The translations under genes and the position numbers were made by a program. This document shows, in pieces, positions 24,321 to 32,688 of a stretch of 64,000 bases of DNA. How positions within the stretch are numbered: the first letter of the stretch is position 1; each line of letters starts with the position of its first letter. Source of the stretch: Magnetococcus marinus MC-1 (GTDB lineage: Bacteria > Pseudomonadota > Magnetococcia > Magnetococcales > Magnetococcaceae); assembly GCF_000014865.1 (NCBI RefSeq), contig NC_008576.1, forward strand, positions 62,001 through 126,000. The letters run 5' to 3'. The notes under the pieces are model-generated. The model was not told the DNA's origin. It saw only the letters and a list, made by a program, of their open reading frames with translations, and searched no databases.

Positions 24321-25526
24321 GTGCTTAGAGTAACGCAATCAACCCTGTACAGTACCACGGTGACGCAGTTGCAGGATCAGTATCGCACCATGAGTCAGAT
24401 ACAGGAAAAATCAACCAGTGGGCAAGAAGTTAATCGCCCTTCTGACGACCCAACCATCGCCTATCGGGATATGCTGTTTAGTACACAGCTCTCCGAGGTA
24501 GATGCTTTGGTGCGTACCACCGATTTGGCCTCTGAGCGTATGCGTATGGCCGAGACCAACTTGAGCACGATGGAAGGCAAGATGTTGGATGCCCAGCAGC
24601 TTGTTTTAACCCTGGGTACAGCCGTGCAGTCAGGGCAGCCATCGGTCTTTAATGCCGCAGCCCGCGAGGCGCAGGCCATTTACGAAGATCTGCTCTCTAG
24701 CGTCAATGCCGAGCTGGATGGTGTGCCCCTGTTTAGCGGCGGCAAGACTACGCTGCCCTACAGTGAGAGTAACTTGACCACCAGTGCGGTGAAAATACGA
24801 GAAGGTGGTCAAGGGCAAGTCAAAGCGACCACCGGTTACAGCGCCGCATTGACCGGTACACCGACCGATATTCCCGCTTCGGTTCGTGTTATTTATCGCT
24901 CGACTGACGATGCTGGTACGGCTCTTGCAACGCCTCAGTATCAGGTTAATGTTAATGGGGTTGAGGGTAGCACCATTGACAGCACGGGTTTTCCGCAGAC
25001 CCTAGATTTAGGGGATGGCATGCAGCTGCAAGTGGACAGTGCGCCTGGGGATAAAGATGCGCTTTTCTTTGAGGTTGTACCCGCTTATCAGGGTGGGGCC
25101 GCAGACCGTGAGGTGCGTATTGCCACCGGGCAACGTCTAGAGGGCAATGTCACGGGCGAAGAGGTCATGCAGGGAACCGGTAATGGCCGGGGTGCGGATG
25201 TTTTTGCCGCTGTAGCGGGTTTGCGTGGGGCGCTTTTGCGCAACGATTATGAAGAGATCAACGCTTGGCTGACACCGGTGCAAGATGGGCGGGCCCAAAT
25301 ACAGGACCTAGAGGCGGTTACCGGAGTTCGGACCGTGCTGATGGAGTCGGTCAATGATTCGCTGGAGTTGGATTCTGACGCCTTGAAGACGGTTAAGGCT
25401 GTCAATATAAGCGTGGATGCGTTTGATATCTACAGCCAGTTGCAACAGACCAGTCAAGCGATGCAGATGATGACGGCCAGTGAGCGTCAAATACTTGATA
25501 ACTCGCTACTAGATTTTATCCGCTAA
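24321..25526 (+). CDS. flgL: Flagellar hook-filament junction protein FlgL (HAP3)
   Basis: A 401-residue FlgL. It starts at GTG 24321 after GGGGGCAG with MLRVTQSTLYSTTVTQLQ, has the family motif STSGQEVNRPSDDPTIAYR near residue 35, and ends with the typical helix LQQTSQAMQMMTASERQI. FlgL is the second junction protein, between FlgK and flagellin. It lies 22 bp behind flgK and 30 bp before fliW, so the three are probably one operon. Confidence 0.95.
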   Translation: MLRVTQSTLYSTTVTQLQDQYRTMSQIQEKSTSGQEVNRPSDDPTIAYRDMLFSTQLSEVDALVRTTDLASERMRMAETNLSTMEGKMLDAQQLVLTLGTAVQSGQPSVFNAAAREAQAIYEDLLSSVNAELDGVPLFSGGKTTLPYSESNLTTSAVKIREGGQGQVKATTGYSAALTGTPTDIPASVRVIYRSTDDAGTALATPQYQVNVNGVEGSTIDSTGFPQTLDLGDGMQLQVDSAPGDKDALFFEVVPAYQGGAADREVRIATGQRLEGNVTGEEVMQGTGNGRGADVFAAVAGLRGALLRNDYEEINAWLTPVQDGRAQIQDLEAVTGVRTVLMESVNDSLELDSDALKTVKAVNISVDAFDIYSQLQQTSQAMQMMTASERQILDNSLLDFIR

Positions 25527-25556
25527 GCACCTTTGAAGAAGTGGTGGAGAAACGAG

Positions 25557-26045
25557 ATGGAAATTCAGGGAACACGCTTCGGTACGCTGGAGTTTGATGA
25601 GAAGGAAATCATTTACCTGAACGAAGGGCTGTTGGGCTTTCCGCTCTCTAAGCAGTTCCTGATGTTCCCTTATGGTGAGGACTCCTCCTTCTTTTGGTTG
25701 CAATCGGTGGATGAGCCAGAGATTGCGTTTATCGTAATCAATCCATTTGATTTCTTCTCCGACCTGGAGTTCGCGGTAGAAGATGAAGATGCCTCATCTC
25801 TGGTATTGGCCCGTAGTGAGGATGTGGAAATTTTTACGTTGGTAACCATTCCCGAGGGTCGTCCCGAGGAGATGCGTACCAACTTGGCGGGTCCTGTGGT
25901 GGTCAATGTGCAAAACCGCCTGGGTAAGCAGATTTTGTGTAAGGACTATTCGCCGCGTCAACCGCTGATTCCTGACTCGATGCGTTCCCAGCTCAAGGAG
26001 CAGGCACGTTCGAGTAAGGGCGGTCACGTCGCTGGCGGTCGTTAG
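25557..26045 (+). CDS. fliW: Flagellar assembly factor FliW, antagonist of CsrA
   Basis: A 162-residue FliW. Family hallmarks are the start MEIQGTRFGTLEFDEKEII, then GLLGFPLSKQFLMFP, FFWLQSVDEPEIAFIVINP and VVNVQNRLGKQIL. FliW binds flagellin and also binds CsrA allosterically. When flagellin is secreted, freed FliW removes CsrA from flagellin mRNA (known from Bacillus and Campylobacter). The ATG at 25557 follows GGTGGAGAAACGAG. Its usual partner gene csrA is not next to it here: flagellin F15 follows instead. Its presence beside flagellin leaders rich in GGA hairpins supports CsrA control of the cluster. Confidence 0.95.
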   Translation: MEIQGTRFGTLEFDEKEIIYLNEGLLGFPLSKQFLMFPYGEDSSFFWLQSVDEPEIAFIVINPFDFFSDLEFAVEDEDASSLVLARSEDVEIFTLVTIPEGRPEEMRTNLAGPVVVNVQNRLGKQILCKDYSPRQPLIPDSMRSQLKEQARSSKGGHVAGGR

Positions 26046-26105
26046 GCTTCGAGGGATCGAGGGGATGAACCATGGTGAGTGAGCCACATGGTGCCATGCT
26101 TTTCG

Positions 26106-26122
26106 TCGGCGCGTATGTTGCC
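26106..26122 (+). promoter_or_regulatory. Sigma-54-like promoter for F15
   Basis: TCGGCGCGTATGTTGCC: GG (26108-26109) and GC (26120-26121) are 10 nt apart, and GGCGCG/TTGC match the consensus GGCACG/TTGC well. It would give a leader of about 135 nt, similar to F1. The leader holds GGGTTGGCCC (about 26175-26184) and ACCACGGAAGGG (about 26208-26219). Confidence 0.5.
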
Positions 26123-26267
26123 CTCGGCGGCATTCGGAGAAGAACCATGAAGTGTTAGGGTTCTTCTCACGGGGTAGGGTTGGCCCGGCACATTGAGCAA
26201 CCCAGGTAACCACGGAAGGGCACAAGACGAAACGTTTGTCCCCAATAGGATTTGAGAGGGTAGAATC

Positions 26268-27086
26268 ATGGCTTTGTATATCAATACCAACGTTGCTTCG
26301 CTGAATGCTCAGCGTAACTTGTCCAACTCCACCGGGAAGTTGGGTACCACATTTTCGCGGTTGGCTTCGGGTCTGCGCATTAACTCCGCTCGGGATGATG
26401 CGGCGGGTTTGGCGATTACCCAGCGCATGACCGCACAGATTCGTGGTTTAAATCAGGCGATCCGCAACGCCAACGACGGTATTTCCGTTTCGCAGGTGGC
26501 CGAAGGCGCACTGGATGAGACCACCAACGCACTTCAGCGCATTCGTGAGTTGGCGGTGCAGTCGGCCAACGCCATCTACAACAGCAGCGACCGTCTGAAC
26601 CTGGATAAAGAGGTGGATCAGATGCTGGCTGAGGTTCAGCGTATCTCAGTAGACACAGAGTTTAACAAACTCAATGTGCTGGACGGTACCTACACCGGTC
26701 AAGCGATTCAGGTGGGTGCGTTTGCCAGCCAGACCATCACCATCAGCATTGCCGGTGCGCAGCTTTCGCACCTGGGTATTACCAATGTGACCATCAGCAC
26801 GGCAGCGGGTGCCACGGCAGCCCTTTCCCTGATTGATTTAGCGTTGGATAGCATCGCCGATGTACGCGCCAATCTGGGGGCCATTCAGAGCCGTTTTGGG
26901 GCGGTGACGGCCAACTTGTCTAACATTGTTGAGAACATGTCGGCTTCACGCTCGCGCATTCAGGATGCCGATATTGCGGCTGAGACCGCGACACTGACCA
27001 AGAACGCCATTTTGCAGCAAGCGGGTACTGCGGTATTGGCACAGGCCAACCAGCAGCCCCAGTTGGCACTGCAACTGCTTGGTTAA
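26268..27086 (+). CDS. fliC: Flagellin F15
   Basis: A 272-residue canonical flagellin ([69 protein letters not shown]). The start follows TTTGAGAGGGTAGAATC. It is the sister of F1 and is separated from the main cluster by suhB, flgK, flgL and fliW. Its own promoter-like site and its position between fliW and flaG-fliD suggest it may be the ancestral or default filament gene. Confidence 0.96.
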   Translation: MALYINTNVASLNAQRNLSNSTGKLGTTFSRLASGLRINSARDDAAGLAITQRMTAQIRGLNQAIRNANDGISVSQVAEGALDETTNALQRIRELAVQSANAIYNSSDRLNLDKEVDQMLAEVQRISVDTEFNKLNVLDGTYTGQAIQVGAFASQTITISIAGAQLSHLGITNVTISTAAGATAALSLIDLALDSIADVRANLGAIQSRFGAVTANLSNIVENMSASRSRIQDADIAAETATLTKNAILQQAGTAVLAQANQQPQLALQLLG

Positions 27087-27153
27087 GGTGTGGGGCAACC
27101 CCCCCCACCTTAACCCAAGGTGGTGGTGCTTTGACGCCAAGTAAGGAGGTGGC

Positions 27154-27534
27154 ATGATGCAGATTTCAGCCATTTCACAGAGCTATGTTCCGTACGAGGT
27201 ATGGGTGCGGGTCGGGGAAAGAGCCCTCTCCCAGGATAGTGACCGAGCTGTTGTTGGCAGAGATGGAGAAAAGGCTCAGGAGGCGGCAAAAATTGCCGAC
27301 CTCGGGTCGGATGTTTCCAGGCTTTTGGAAAAAAATGTAAAAAAGTTAGAAAATGCGCTATCAGCGTTTACCTCTTTGCGGTTTGCTGTCGATAGAGATA
27401 CTGAGGAACGGGTTGTCCGCGTTGTGAACCGGCAGACCAACGAGGTAATCCGACAGATTCCGACGGAAGAGATGCTCACACTGAGCAGACGGTTGCGAAA
27501 CGCCCAGAGCCTCCTTTTAGAGACCACGGCGTAG
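27154..27534 (+). CDS. flaG: FlaG family protein
   Basis: A 126-residue FlaG. The C-terminal half has the family pattern LRFAVDRDTEERVVRVVNR followed by TNEVIRQIPTEEML. FlaG is linked to filament length control in several bacteria and commonly sits before fliD, as here. The ATG at 27154 follows AAGGAGGTGGC; a second ATG three bases later is possible. A hairpin in the gap after F15 (GGTGTGGGG/CCCCCCACC, 27086-27112) separates it from F15. Confidence 0.9.
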   Translation: MMQISAISQSYVPYEVWVRVGERALSQDSDRAVVGRDGEKAQEAAKIADLGSDVSRLLEKNVKKLENALSAFTSLRFAVDRDTEERVVRVVNRQTNEVIRQIPTEEMLTLSRRLRNAQSLLLETTA

Positions 27535-27588
27535 CCCCGTCACTATGTTGCCGTTTGGTGGCGTAGATAATAATAAGGGAGTGGGATT

Positions 27589-29028
27589 ATGGCGACCGGT
27601 AGTATTACCTTTGGGGGGTTGGCCAGTGGCTTGCCTGCGGATATCGTCGATCAATTGATGCAGTCTGAGCAAGCGCGTCTGACCAAGATGAACCAGACGA
27701 GCAACCAAGTAAGCGCGACCAAGAGCACCTATAGTTCGCTGGAGTCGCAGTTGCTGGCGTTGAAGAGCAAGGCTGAAGATATGCAGAGTGCGGATTTTTT
27801 CCGCCCGCATACCGCCACCAGCAGCGATGAGGATGTGGCAACCATCAGTGCAGACAGCGATGCTCAAGAGGGCAACCACAGTATAACCGTCAATCAGTTG
27901 GCAACCTATGATACCTTTGTTTCCAAGGGTTCGGTGACCACAACGACGGCTGGATTGTCGGCTGACACCACTTTTTCGTTTGACTACAACGGTACGAGCT
28001 ACAGTGTTGCGCTGACGGCGGGGGATACCCTGGCGGATATCGCCGATGCCATTACCAATACCACCTATGATAATGAGGATGATGGTGAGGGGGTAACGGC
28101 CAGTGTGCTCTATGATGGGAGCAACTATCGCCTGCTGCTTAATGCGCGGGATAGCGGTACCAACAGTGGGGCCAGTCGTTTGGATCTCAGTGGTGCAGCG
28201 GATTTGGCCTTCGATTCAGGAGAGACCATTACCGGTGGTGTAACGGGATCCAATGATAACAGCGCATGGTGGAACTCGGTGGCCGGCGTAGACGCCAGTT
28301 TGACGGTGGATAACATTGCAGTGACCTCCACCACCAACGAGGTGAGTGATGTCTTAGCGGGCATAAAAATGTCGCTCAAGAGCACGGGCAATTTTACGAT
28401 TTCGATTACCAATGATGAAGAGACGCTGAAAACCAATGTTCAGTCCTTTGTGGACAGTTTTAACTCGGTTATCTCTTTCATCAACAACAACAAGAGTAGC
28501 TTTGGTGGGGATTCGTTAGCGCGCAATACCATTAACATGTTGCGGGCCGAGATCAACACCCCGACCAGTGATAGCAGCTCGCCTTATAGTGAGCTGTCTA
28601 CCTATTCGACGCTCTCATCCATCGGTATCAAGACGGATCGAAGCTCTGGTTTGCTCTCCATTGATTCCACCGATTTTTCTGAGGCGATGAGCAATGGTTT
28701 TAGCAAGATAGCCAGCATTTTCACCTCTAAGCCGTCATCGGCAGACGAGACGGCCTTCGAGACCGCCGGGGGTAATGAGGGACTCTCCTATCGTATGGAG
28801 AGCCTGGTTTACTCTTTGACCACCGATACAGACAATCCGTTTGATGCCAAAAGCAGCGGTTTGCAGGCGCGTTTGGACAGTATGGCGACATCCATTGAGC
28901 GTGAGGAGTCGCGTTTGGAGAAGGTGCGGGATCGTTTGACCAAGCAGTATGCCAACTTGGAACAGCTTATGTCGCAGATGCAATCAACCCAATCTGCGCT
29001 GACATCAGCACTCGCTGGGTTATCATAA
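27589..29028 (+). CDS. fliD: Flagellar filament cap protein FliD (HAP2)
   Basis: A 479-residue FliD. The N-terminal part has ITFGGLASGLPADIVDQLM and the coiled coil after it; the C-terminal part has the FliD_C pattern (FVDSFNSVISFINNN, SIGIKTDRSSGLLSID, MATSIEREESRLEKV, LTKQYANLEQLMSQMQS). FliD forms the pentameric or hexameric cap that folds incoming flagellins. With fifteen flagellin types it must accept varied D0/D1 domains. The start follows AATAAGGGAGTGGG. flaG-fliD-fliS-fliS-fliT-like is a typical late gene order. Confidence 0.95.
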   Translation: MATGSITFGGLASGLPADIVDQLMQSEQARLTKMNQTSNQVSATKSTYSSLESQLLALKSKAEDMQSADFFRPHTATSSDEDVATISADSDAQEGNHSITVNQLATYDTFVSKGSVTTTTAGLSADTTFSFDYNGTSYSVALTAGDTLADIADAITNTTYDNEDDGEGVTASVLYDGSNYRLLLNARDSGTNSGASRLDLSGAADLAFDSGETITGGVTGSNDNSAWWNSVAGVDASLTVDNIAVTSTTNEVSDVLAGIKMSLKSTGNFTISITNDEETLKTNVQSFVDSFNSVISFINNNKSSFGGDSLARNTINMLRAEINTPTSDSSSPYSELSTYSTLSSIGIKTDRSSGLLSIDSTDFSEAMSNGFSKIASIFTSKPSSADETAFETAGGNEGLSYRMESLVYSLTTDTDNPFDAKSSGLQARLDSMATSIEREESRLEKVRDRLTKQYANLEQLMSQMQSTQSALTSALAGLS

Positions 29029-29125
29029 GCCGCCCTTCGGATGGGGTGGTTAGGGGTTAACTAAAGAAAAAAGTTGGCCTCGTTAAGATAGTGTTAAACC
29101 GAACGAGGGAAAGGTTCGATATATT

Positions 29126-29491
29126 ATGGCAGCGATACAGGTTAAGCAGGAGCAGGTGGTGCCATCTCAAGATCAATTGGGTTTACTTATTGATCTGTAC
29201 GAGGGGGCGATTCGGTTTTTGGAGCAAGCTGTTCAGGCTGGACAAGCGGGCGACATGGTTGGGTTTCGTACCAACCTTGGCAGGGGTCGTCGGATTATCC
29301 AGGAGTTTCAGCGCACCCTTAATCCACGTCATGGGGGTGATGTTCCCAGCCAGCTCAATCGTCTGTATCAGTTCATGATCGATACCTTAAATGAGGTGGA
29401 CCTCACCGGTGAAACCGCCCCGGTGAAGCAGGTTGTGGGTCAGTTAGGCACTTTGTTGGATGCTTGGCGGGGTGTTGTGCCCATGCTGTAA
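29126..29491 (+). CDS. fliS: Flagellin export chaperone FliS, copy 1
   Basis: A 121-residue FliS. The conserved core LIDLYEGAIRFLEQAV and the C-terminal LGTLLDAWRGV fit the family. FliS binds the C-terminal D0 helix of flagellin and keeps it unpolymerised until export. It is shorter and less conserved than the second copy and lacks the usual NAYK-type start. It lies about 100 bp after fliD. Confidence 0.88.
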   Translation: MAAIQVKQEQVVPSQDQLGLLIDLYEGAIRFLEQAVQAGQAGDMVGFRTNLGRGRRIIQEFQRTLNPRHGGDVPSQLNRLYQFMIDTLNEVDLTGETAPVKQVVGQLGTLLDAWRGVVPML

Positions 29492-29594
29492 TGGTCCCAT
29501 GAGGGGTGTTTTTATCCCACAGGCCGGTTCGTTGTAACGCTTACCAGTCGGATAACATTAGCCCCATTGGGCGGTTAGGTAGAGTGAGATCACC

Positions 29595-30116
29595 ATGTCA
29601 TACGGTCTTCGCAGCTATAAAAGTTCTCGTGCCAACACCGCATCGCGGGAGGATCTGTTGATCCTGCTTTATGAGGGGGCGATACGATTTTTAGAGAAGT
29701 CGCTTCAGGCGCATACGGCTGGTACTCTTTCCGAACACAAAATGATGTTGCAGCGGGCAATGGCGATTATCAGTGAGCTGCAAAACACCCTTGATTTTGA
29801 AAAGGGTGGCGATCTGGCCATGCAGTTGTTTGATCTGTACAACTACATGTTGGATCGTTTGACCAAAGCCAACATCAACCGGGACATGAGTGCGATTAGT
29901 GAAGTGATCGAGCACCTGAATGTACTGTTGGATGGTTGGCGCCAAGCGGTGGCGCAGGTTAAGCGTCAGGGTGGCATGGCGGCTTTGGTGGCCAATGGTG
30001 GCAGTGCGTCGACAGACCCGGTAGATACGGTGACGGCGAGCAAGCCTGTGGCACCACGCCCTCAGCAAAAAGCGCCTGGGGCTCTGCCGCGTCTGTCGCG
30101 TCCACAGGTGTTGTAG
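29595..30116 (+). CDS. fliS: Flagellin export chaperone FliS, copy 2 with C-terminal tail
   Basis: A 173-residue FliS with a classic core: MSYGLRSYKSSRANTASRED, LLILLYEGAIRFLEKSL, GGDLAMQLFDLYNYMLDRL, LNVLLDGWRQA. After residue 125 an extra Pro/Ala-rich tail of about 45 residues is added (PVAPRPQQKAPGALPRL). Two FliS paralogues in a row could serve different flagellin subgroups, which would fit the flagellin expansion. The start follows AGAGTGAGATCACC. Confidence 0.93.
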   Translation: MSYGLRSYKSSRANTASREDLLILLYEGAIRFLEKSLQAHTAGTLSEHKMMLQRAMAIISELQNTLDFEKGGDLAMQLFDLYNYMLDRLTKANINRDMSAISEVIEHLNVLLDGWRQAVAQVKRQGGMAALVANGGSASTDPVDTVTASKPVAPRPQQKAPGALPRLSRPQVL

Positions 30117-30164
30117 GCGTCCATGGCTTAATTGAGTGTTAATGATGGGTTGGGGGTTCTGGTT

Positions 30165-30506
30165 ATGGAGCACCATATCAGAGAGTTAAAGCGTATCTTG
30201 GATGCTTTAGAAGCTCCTGATGGGATGGATTCTGCAAAGATTCATACCTTAGAGCTTGAGATGAAGCAGGTGGAGTCGGCGATTGTAGAGTCGGCCAAGC
30301 TGCCATGGCCAGAAGCACAGCGCAAAAAGTGGGGGGATCGTTTGGATGAGCAGGTGCGGCGCATGCCGAGCATCCAAGCGCGTTTGTTGCAGGAGCGTGG
30401 TCGCATCTCTGCGCAGTTAATGAATGAGAACCGCCGTGTTAAGCGTATGCGCGATGATCGTGCCAGTGTTGCGGTTAACAATCGGGTGATTGGTCGCACA
30501 GCCTAA
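30165..30506 (+). CDS. Small helical protein, possible FliT-type chaperone
   Basis: A 113-residue, helical, charged protein (MEHHIRELKRILDALEAP, then long helices). It sits directly behind fliS, where fliT normally is, and is of FliT size (FliT chaperones FliD). The sequence is too diverged for me to confirm FliT. I prefer the ATG at 30165; a TTG at 30132 gives eleven more residues. A terminator follows, closing the flagellar region. Confidence 0.6.
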   Translation: MEHHIRELKRILDALEAPDGMDSAKIHTLELEMKQVESAIVESAKLPWPEAQRKKWGDRLDEQVRRMPSIQARLLQERGRISAQLMNENRRVKRMRDDRASVAVNNRVIGRTA

Positions 30507-30532
30507 TAGCGGATGGTCGAGAGGGTTGTATG

Positions 30533-30565
30533 GGAGGCTTCTTCAGCAATGAAGGAGCCTCTTTT
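30533..30565 (+). terminator. Intrinsic terminator closing the flagellar region
   Basis: GAGGCTTCTTCA and TGAAGGAGCCTC pair with one U-G-type internal mismatch around a GCAA loop, followed by TTTTG. Confidence 0.78.
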
Positions 30566-30617
30566 GTTATGGCGGATCGCGATCTTTGCAGGACCACTAA
30601 GAAGCGACATAAGAAGA

Positions 30618-30691
30618 TGGAGCGGGTGAGGAGAATCGAACTCCCGTCATAAGCTTGGGAAGCTTAGGCCCTACCACTAGACGACACCCGC
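30618..30691 (-). tRNA. tRNA-Gly with CCC anticodon
   Basis: Read on the minus strand, a full cloverleaf is visible: acceptor GCGGGTG/CACCCGC, D-arm with AGTGGTAG, anticodon stem TAAGC/GCTTA with loop TTCCCAA (anticodon CCC, reading GGG), T-loop TTCGATT, and an encoded CCA at 30618-30620. It is 74 nt including CCA. Confidence 0.95.
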
Positions 30692-30775
30692 ACCGAAAAA
30701 GTGAGCACACTATGTCCGATTCCTAAAGCGCTGTCAACATGCCCTAACAGGCACAGGCTAAAAAATTGACTAGGC

Positions 30776-31432
30776 TCACGCTTGCTGCATCATATCTTCT
30801 TGGATGGCCTCTTTATCGATCCACCAGGGGCGGTTTTCCATCTTTTCCAGCATACCCATAATGCGGGGAACAAAGCTGTTGGGGTCGTTTAGGCCGTTGC
30901 GTTCCATCCAGGATTCAAAATGCGAGCCCGGCTCAATACCCAGGTTATGGGCGGCCATGTCCCACATTTGTTGGGCTTGCATCTGGGCCAACTCCCGTTC
31001 GGGATGGTCTGGTGTGCGATGGAGTGCCATAAGATTGGCCAGCGCCGCCAAGGGGCCAGCGGCGGGATGTCCGGACTCGAGGGAGGCCAGCAGATTATAG
31101 AGCACGATGACCACGTGGGAGACCGGGGCTTGGGGCAGTTTGACCACCAACCAAGCGGCCTGTAGGCGGGCCAAGTAGGCTTCGGGATGACGGTCATTGT
31201 TGCTCATCTCCAGCAGGGTATTGAGCACCCCCATCCAATTACGCTGGGCATTAAACTGGGCGATCCGTTGACGGGCGGCCTGCCACTCCTCCTCTAAGGG
31301 GCGCACGGAGTCGGGATCTTCCCGCTTGACGCCGGGCATGGTCAGCTCGTTAGAGAGCATGGGACGCTCTAGACTGATTTTAAGACCGGCTTGAATACGC
31401 TCAAACGGATCAGCGGGCAAGCGTTCGACCAT
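30776..31432 (-). CDS. Unrecognised cytoplasmic protein
   Basis: A 218-residue helical protein from the ATG at 31432 (MVERLPADPFERIQAGL), which has AAAGGAAC at a proper distance; an upstream ATG at 31450 overlaps that site. There is a central tetratricopeptide-like helical region (WMGVLNTLLEMSNN, YLARLQAAWLVVKLP). Motif searches by eye gave no family, no signal peptide and no membrane segment. It is an orphan between a tRNA and a divergent small membrane protein gene. Confidence 0.65.
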   Translation of the reverse strand: MVERLPADPFERIQAGLKISLERPMLSNELTMPGVKREDPDSVRPLEEEWQAARQRIAQFNAQRNWMGVLNTLLEMSNNDRHPEAYLARLQAAWLVVKLPQAPVSHVVIVLYNLLASLESGHPAAGPLAALANLMALHRTPDHPERELAQMQAQQMWDMAAHNLGIEPGSHFESWMERNGLNDPNSFVPRIMGMLEKMENRPWWIDKEAIQEDMMQQA

Positions 31433-31582
31433 GAGGGGTGTTCCTTTCAAAAAAACACACAGAACGGTTGTTCATCGGTGTGTAAGGGGTTTAACATCCA
31501 AGTGCTGGCATCATGGTAGAAAAAGAGTATCCTGGCACGGAAAAAGTTCAATAAGCCCCCTTACCTGCGGATAGATCGACTC

Positions 31583-31849
31583 ATGCAAGAAACAGAAAAG
31601 CGGTTTTTTCTCTGGCGCTTTATCGATGATTTGGATTGGTTTGTACTGATCGTGGTGGCCATTATGTTGGGCGCGGTTCCCTTTGGGGAGCCCCACCTTT
31701 GGCAGAAATTGACGATGTTGGCCGCAGGAACACTGACAAAACCCCTGGATATTTTTGATCTGTGTATGCATGGTACTCCCTCTGTATTGCTGGCGATCAA
31801 GGCCATACGCCACTATGGTGGTTTTGCACCTGTGAAAGAGAAATCATGA
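31583..31849 (+). CDS. Small inner-membrane protein
   Basis: An 88-residue protein with one or two hydrophobic segments (WFVLIVVAIMLGAVPF and TMLAAGTL) and the pattern PHLWQKLTMLAAGTLTKPLDIFDLCMHGTP. I recognise this as a widespread family of about 80-residue membrane proteins, often mislabelled RND transporter. Its function is unknown. It overlaps the next gene by an ATGA junction, so the two are translationally coupled. Confidence 0.72.
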   Translation: MQETEKRFFLWRFIDDLDWFVLIVVAIMLGAVPFGEPHLWQKLTMLAAGTLTKPLDIFDLCMHGTPSVLLAIKAIRHYGGFAPVKEKS

Positions 31850-32439
31850 ATATCTGCCTGATTGGGATGCGTGGTTCGGGTAAATCCAACCTCTCCCGGC
31901 GTTTGTCGGTGCTTACCAAACGCACGGTGTTCTCTACCGATGCCCTGATAAGCTATGAACAGGAGGGGCAATCCATTGAAGAGATCGTGCGGAACGCCGC
32001 CCGTGGCTGGCACGATTTTCGGGATTTAGAGTACCAAGTGGTACGTCGCGCGGCCCGCATGCAGGGGGTGATTATCGACTGTGGTGGTGGTGTGATTGTG
32101 GATCTGGATAGCCAGGGTAGTGAGGTCTACAGCAGCCGCAAGGTTGGTGCCCTCAAGCGCAGCGGCATTGTGGTGTGGCTGCGGGGGGATGTGGACCGCT
32201 TGGTGCAAAAAGCTCAGACCAAAGCCATGGCTGAAGATCCCAACCGGCCCCAGTTGGATACCACACAATCCCTAAAAGCCTTGATGGAACACCGACTGCC
32301 CTTCTATGAAAAAGCTGCCGATATCATTTTGGATATTGACGGCAAAAAACGCCGGGATTTGGCGGTTGAGTTGATGAAACGGACCTCCGATGCGGCTTGG
32401 CACAGTATGGTTATGCGTCGCGGTCAAGAGTTGGATTGA
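31846..32439 (+). CDS. Shikimate-kinase-like P-loop kinase
   Basis: A 197-residue P-loop protein with Walker A GMRGSGKS at residue 8 and a shikimate kinase layout: STDALISYEQEGQSIEEIV (the D-x-D region is only partly kept), FRDLEYQVV and CGGGVIVD (the shikimate-binding GGG). The lid Arg region is PNRPQLD. True AroK has DTD after the P-loop; here it is STDAL. So it may be AroK or a related kinase of another substrate. The ATG at 31846 overlaps the preceding gene. Confidence 0.75.
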   Translation: MNICLIGMRGSGKSNLSRRLSVLTKRTVFSTDALISYEQEGQSIEEIVRNAARGWHDFRDLEYQVVRRAARMQGVIIDCGGGVIVDLDSQGSEVYSSRKVGALKRSGIVVWLRGDVDRLVQKAQTKAMAEDPNRPQLDTTQSLKALMEHRLPFYEKAADIILDIDGKKRRDLAVELMKRTSDAAWHSMVMRRGQELD

Positions 32440-32688
32440 CTTTTTTGTGATGCCGTTCAGATTGGGTGGGGTGATCCCGCCTAGATTTTTATTTGACCAT
32501 CATGCCCCCCTTACCGTTATGGCCTTGCCCTGGCCTAAGCTCATTGTTGGCACAATCTTTGTAGAGCTATTGATACCTTTCCCTTATCCGATTGCGGCAA
32601 GGGGGGGTTGAACAGCACTACAACATGCCACAGACGCCCTTAAAACAAGGGTGCTGAGCGCTGGAATCCATCCATAAGGAGGTGGGTC

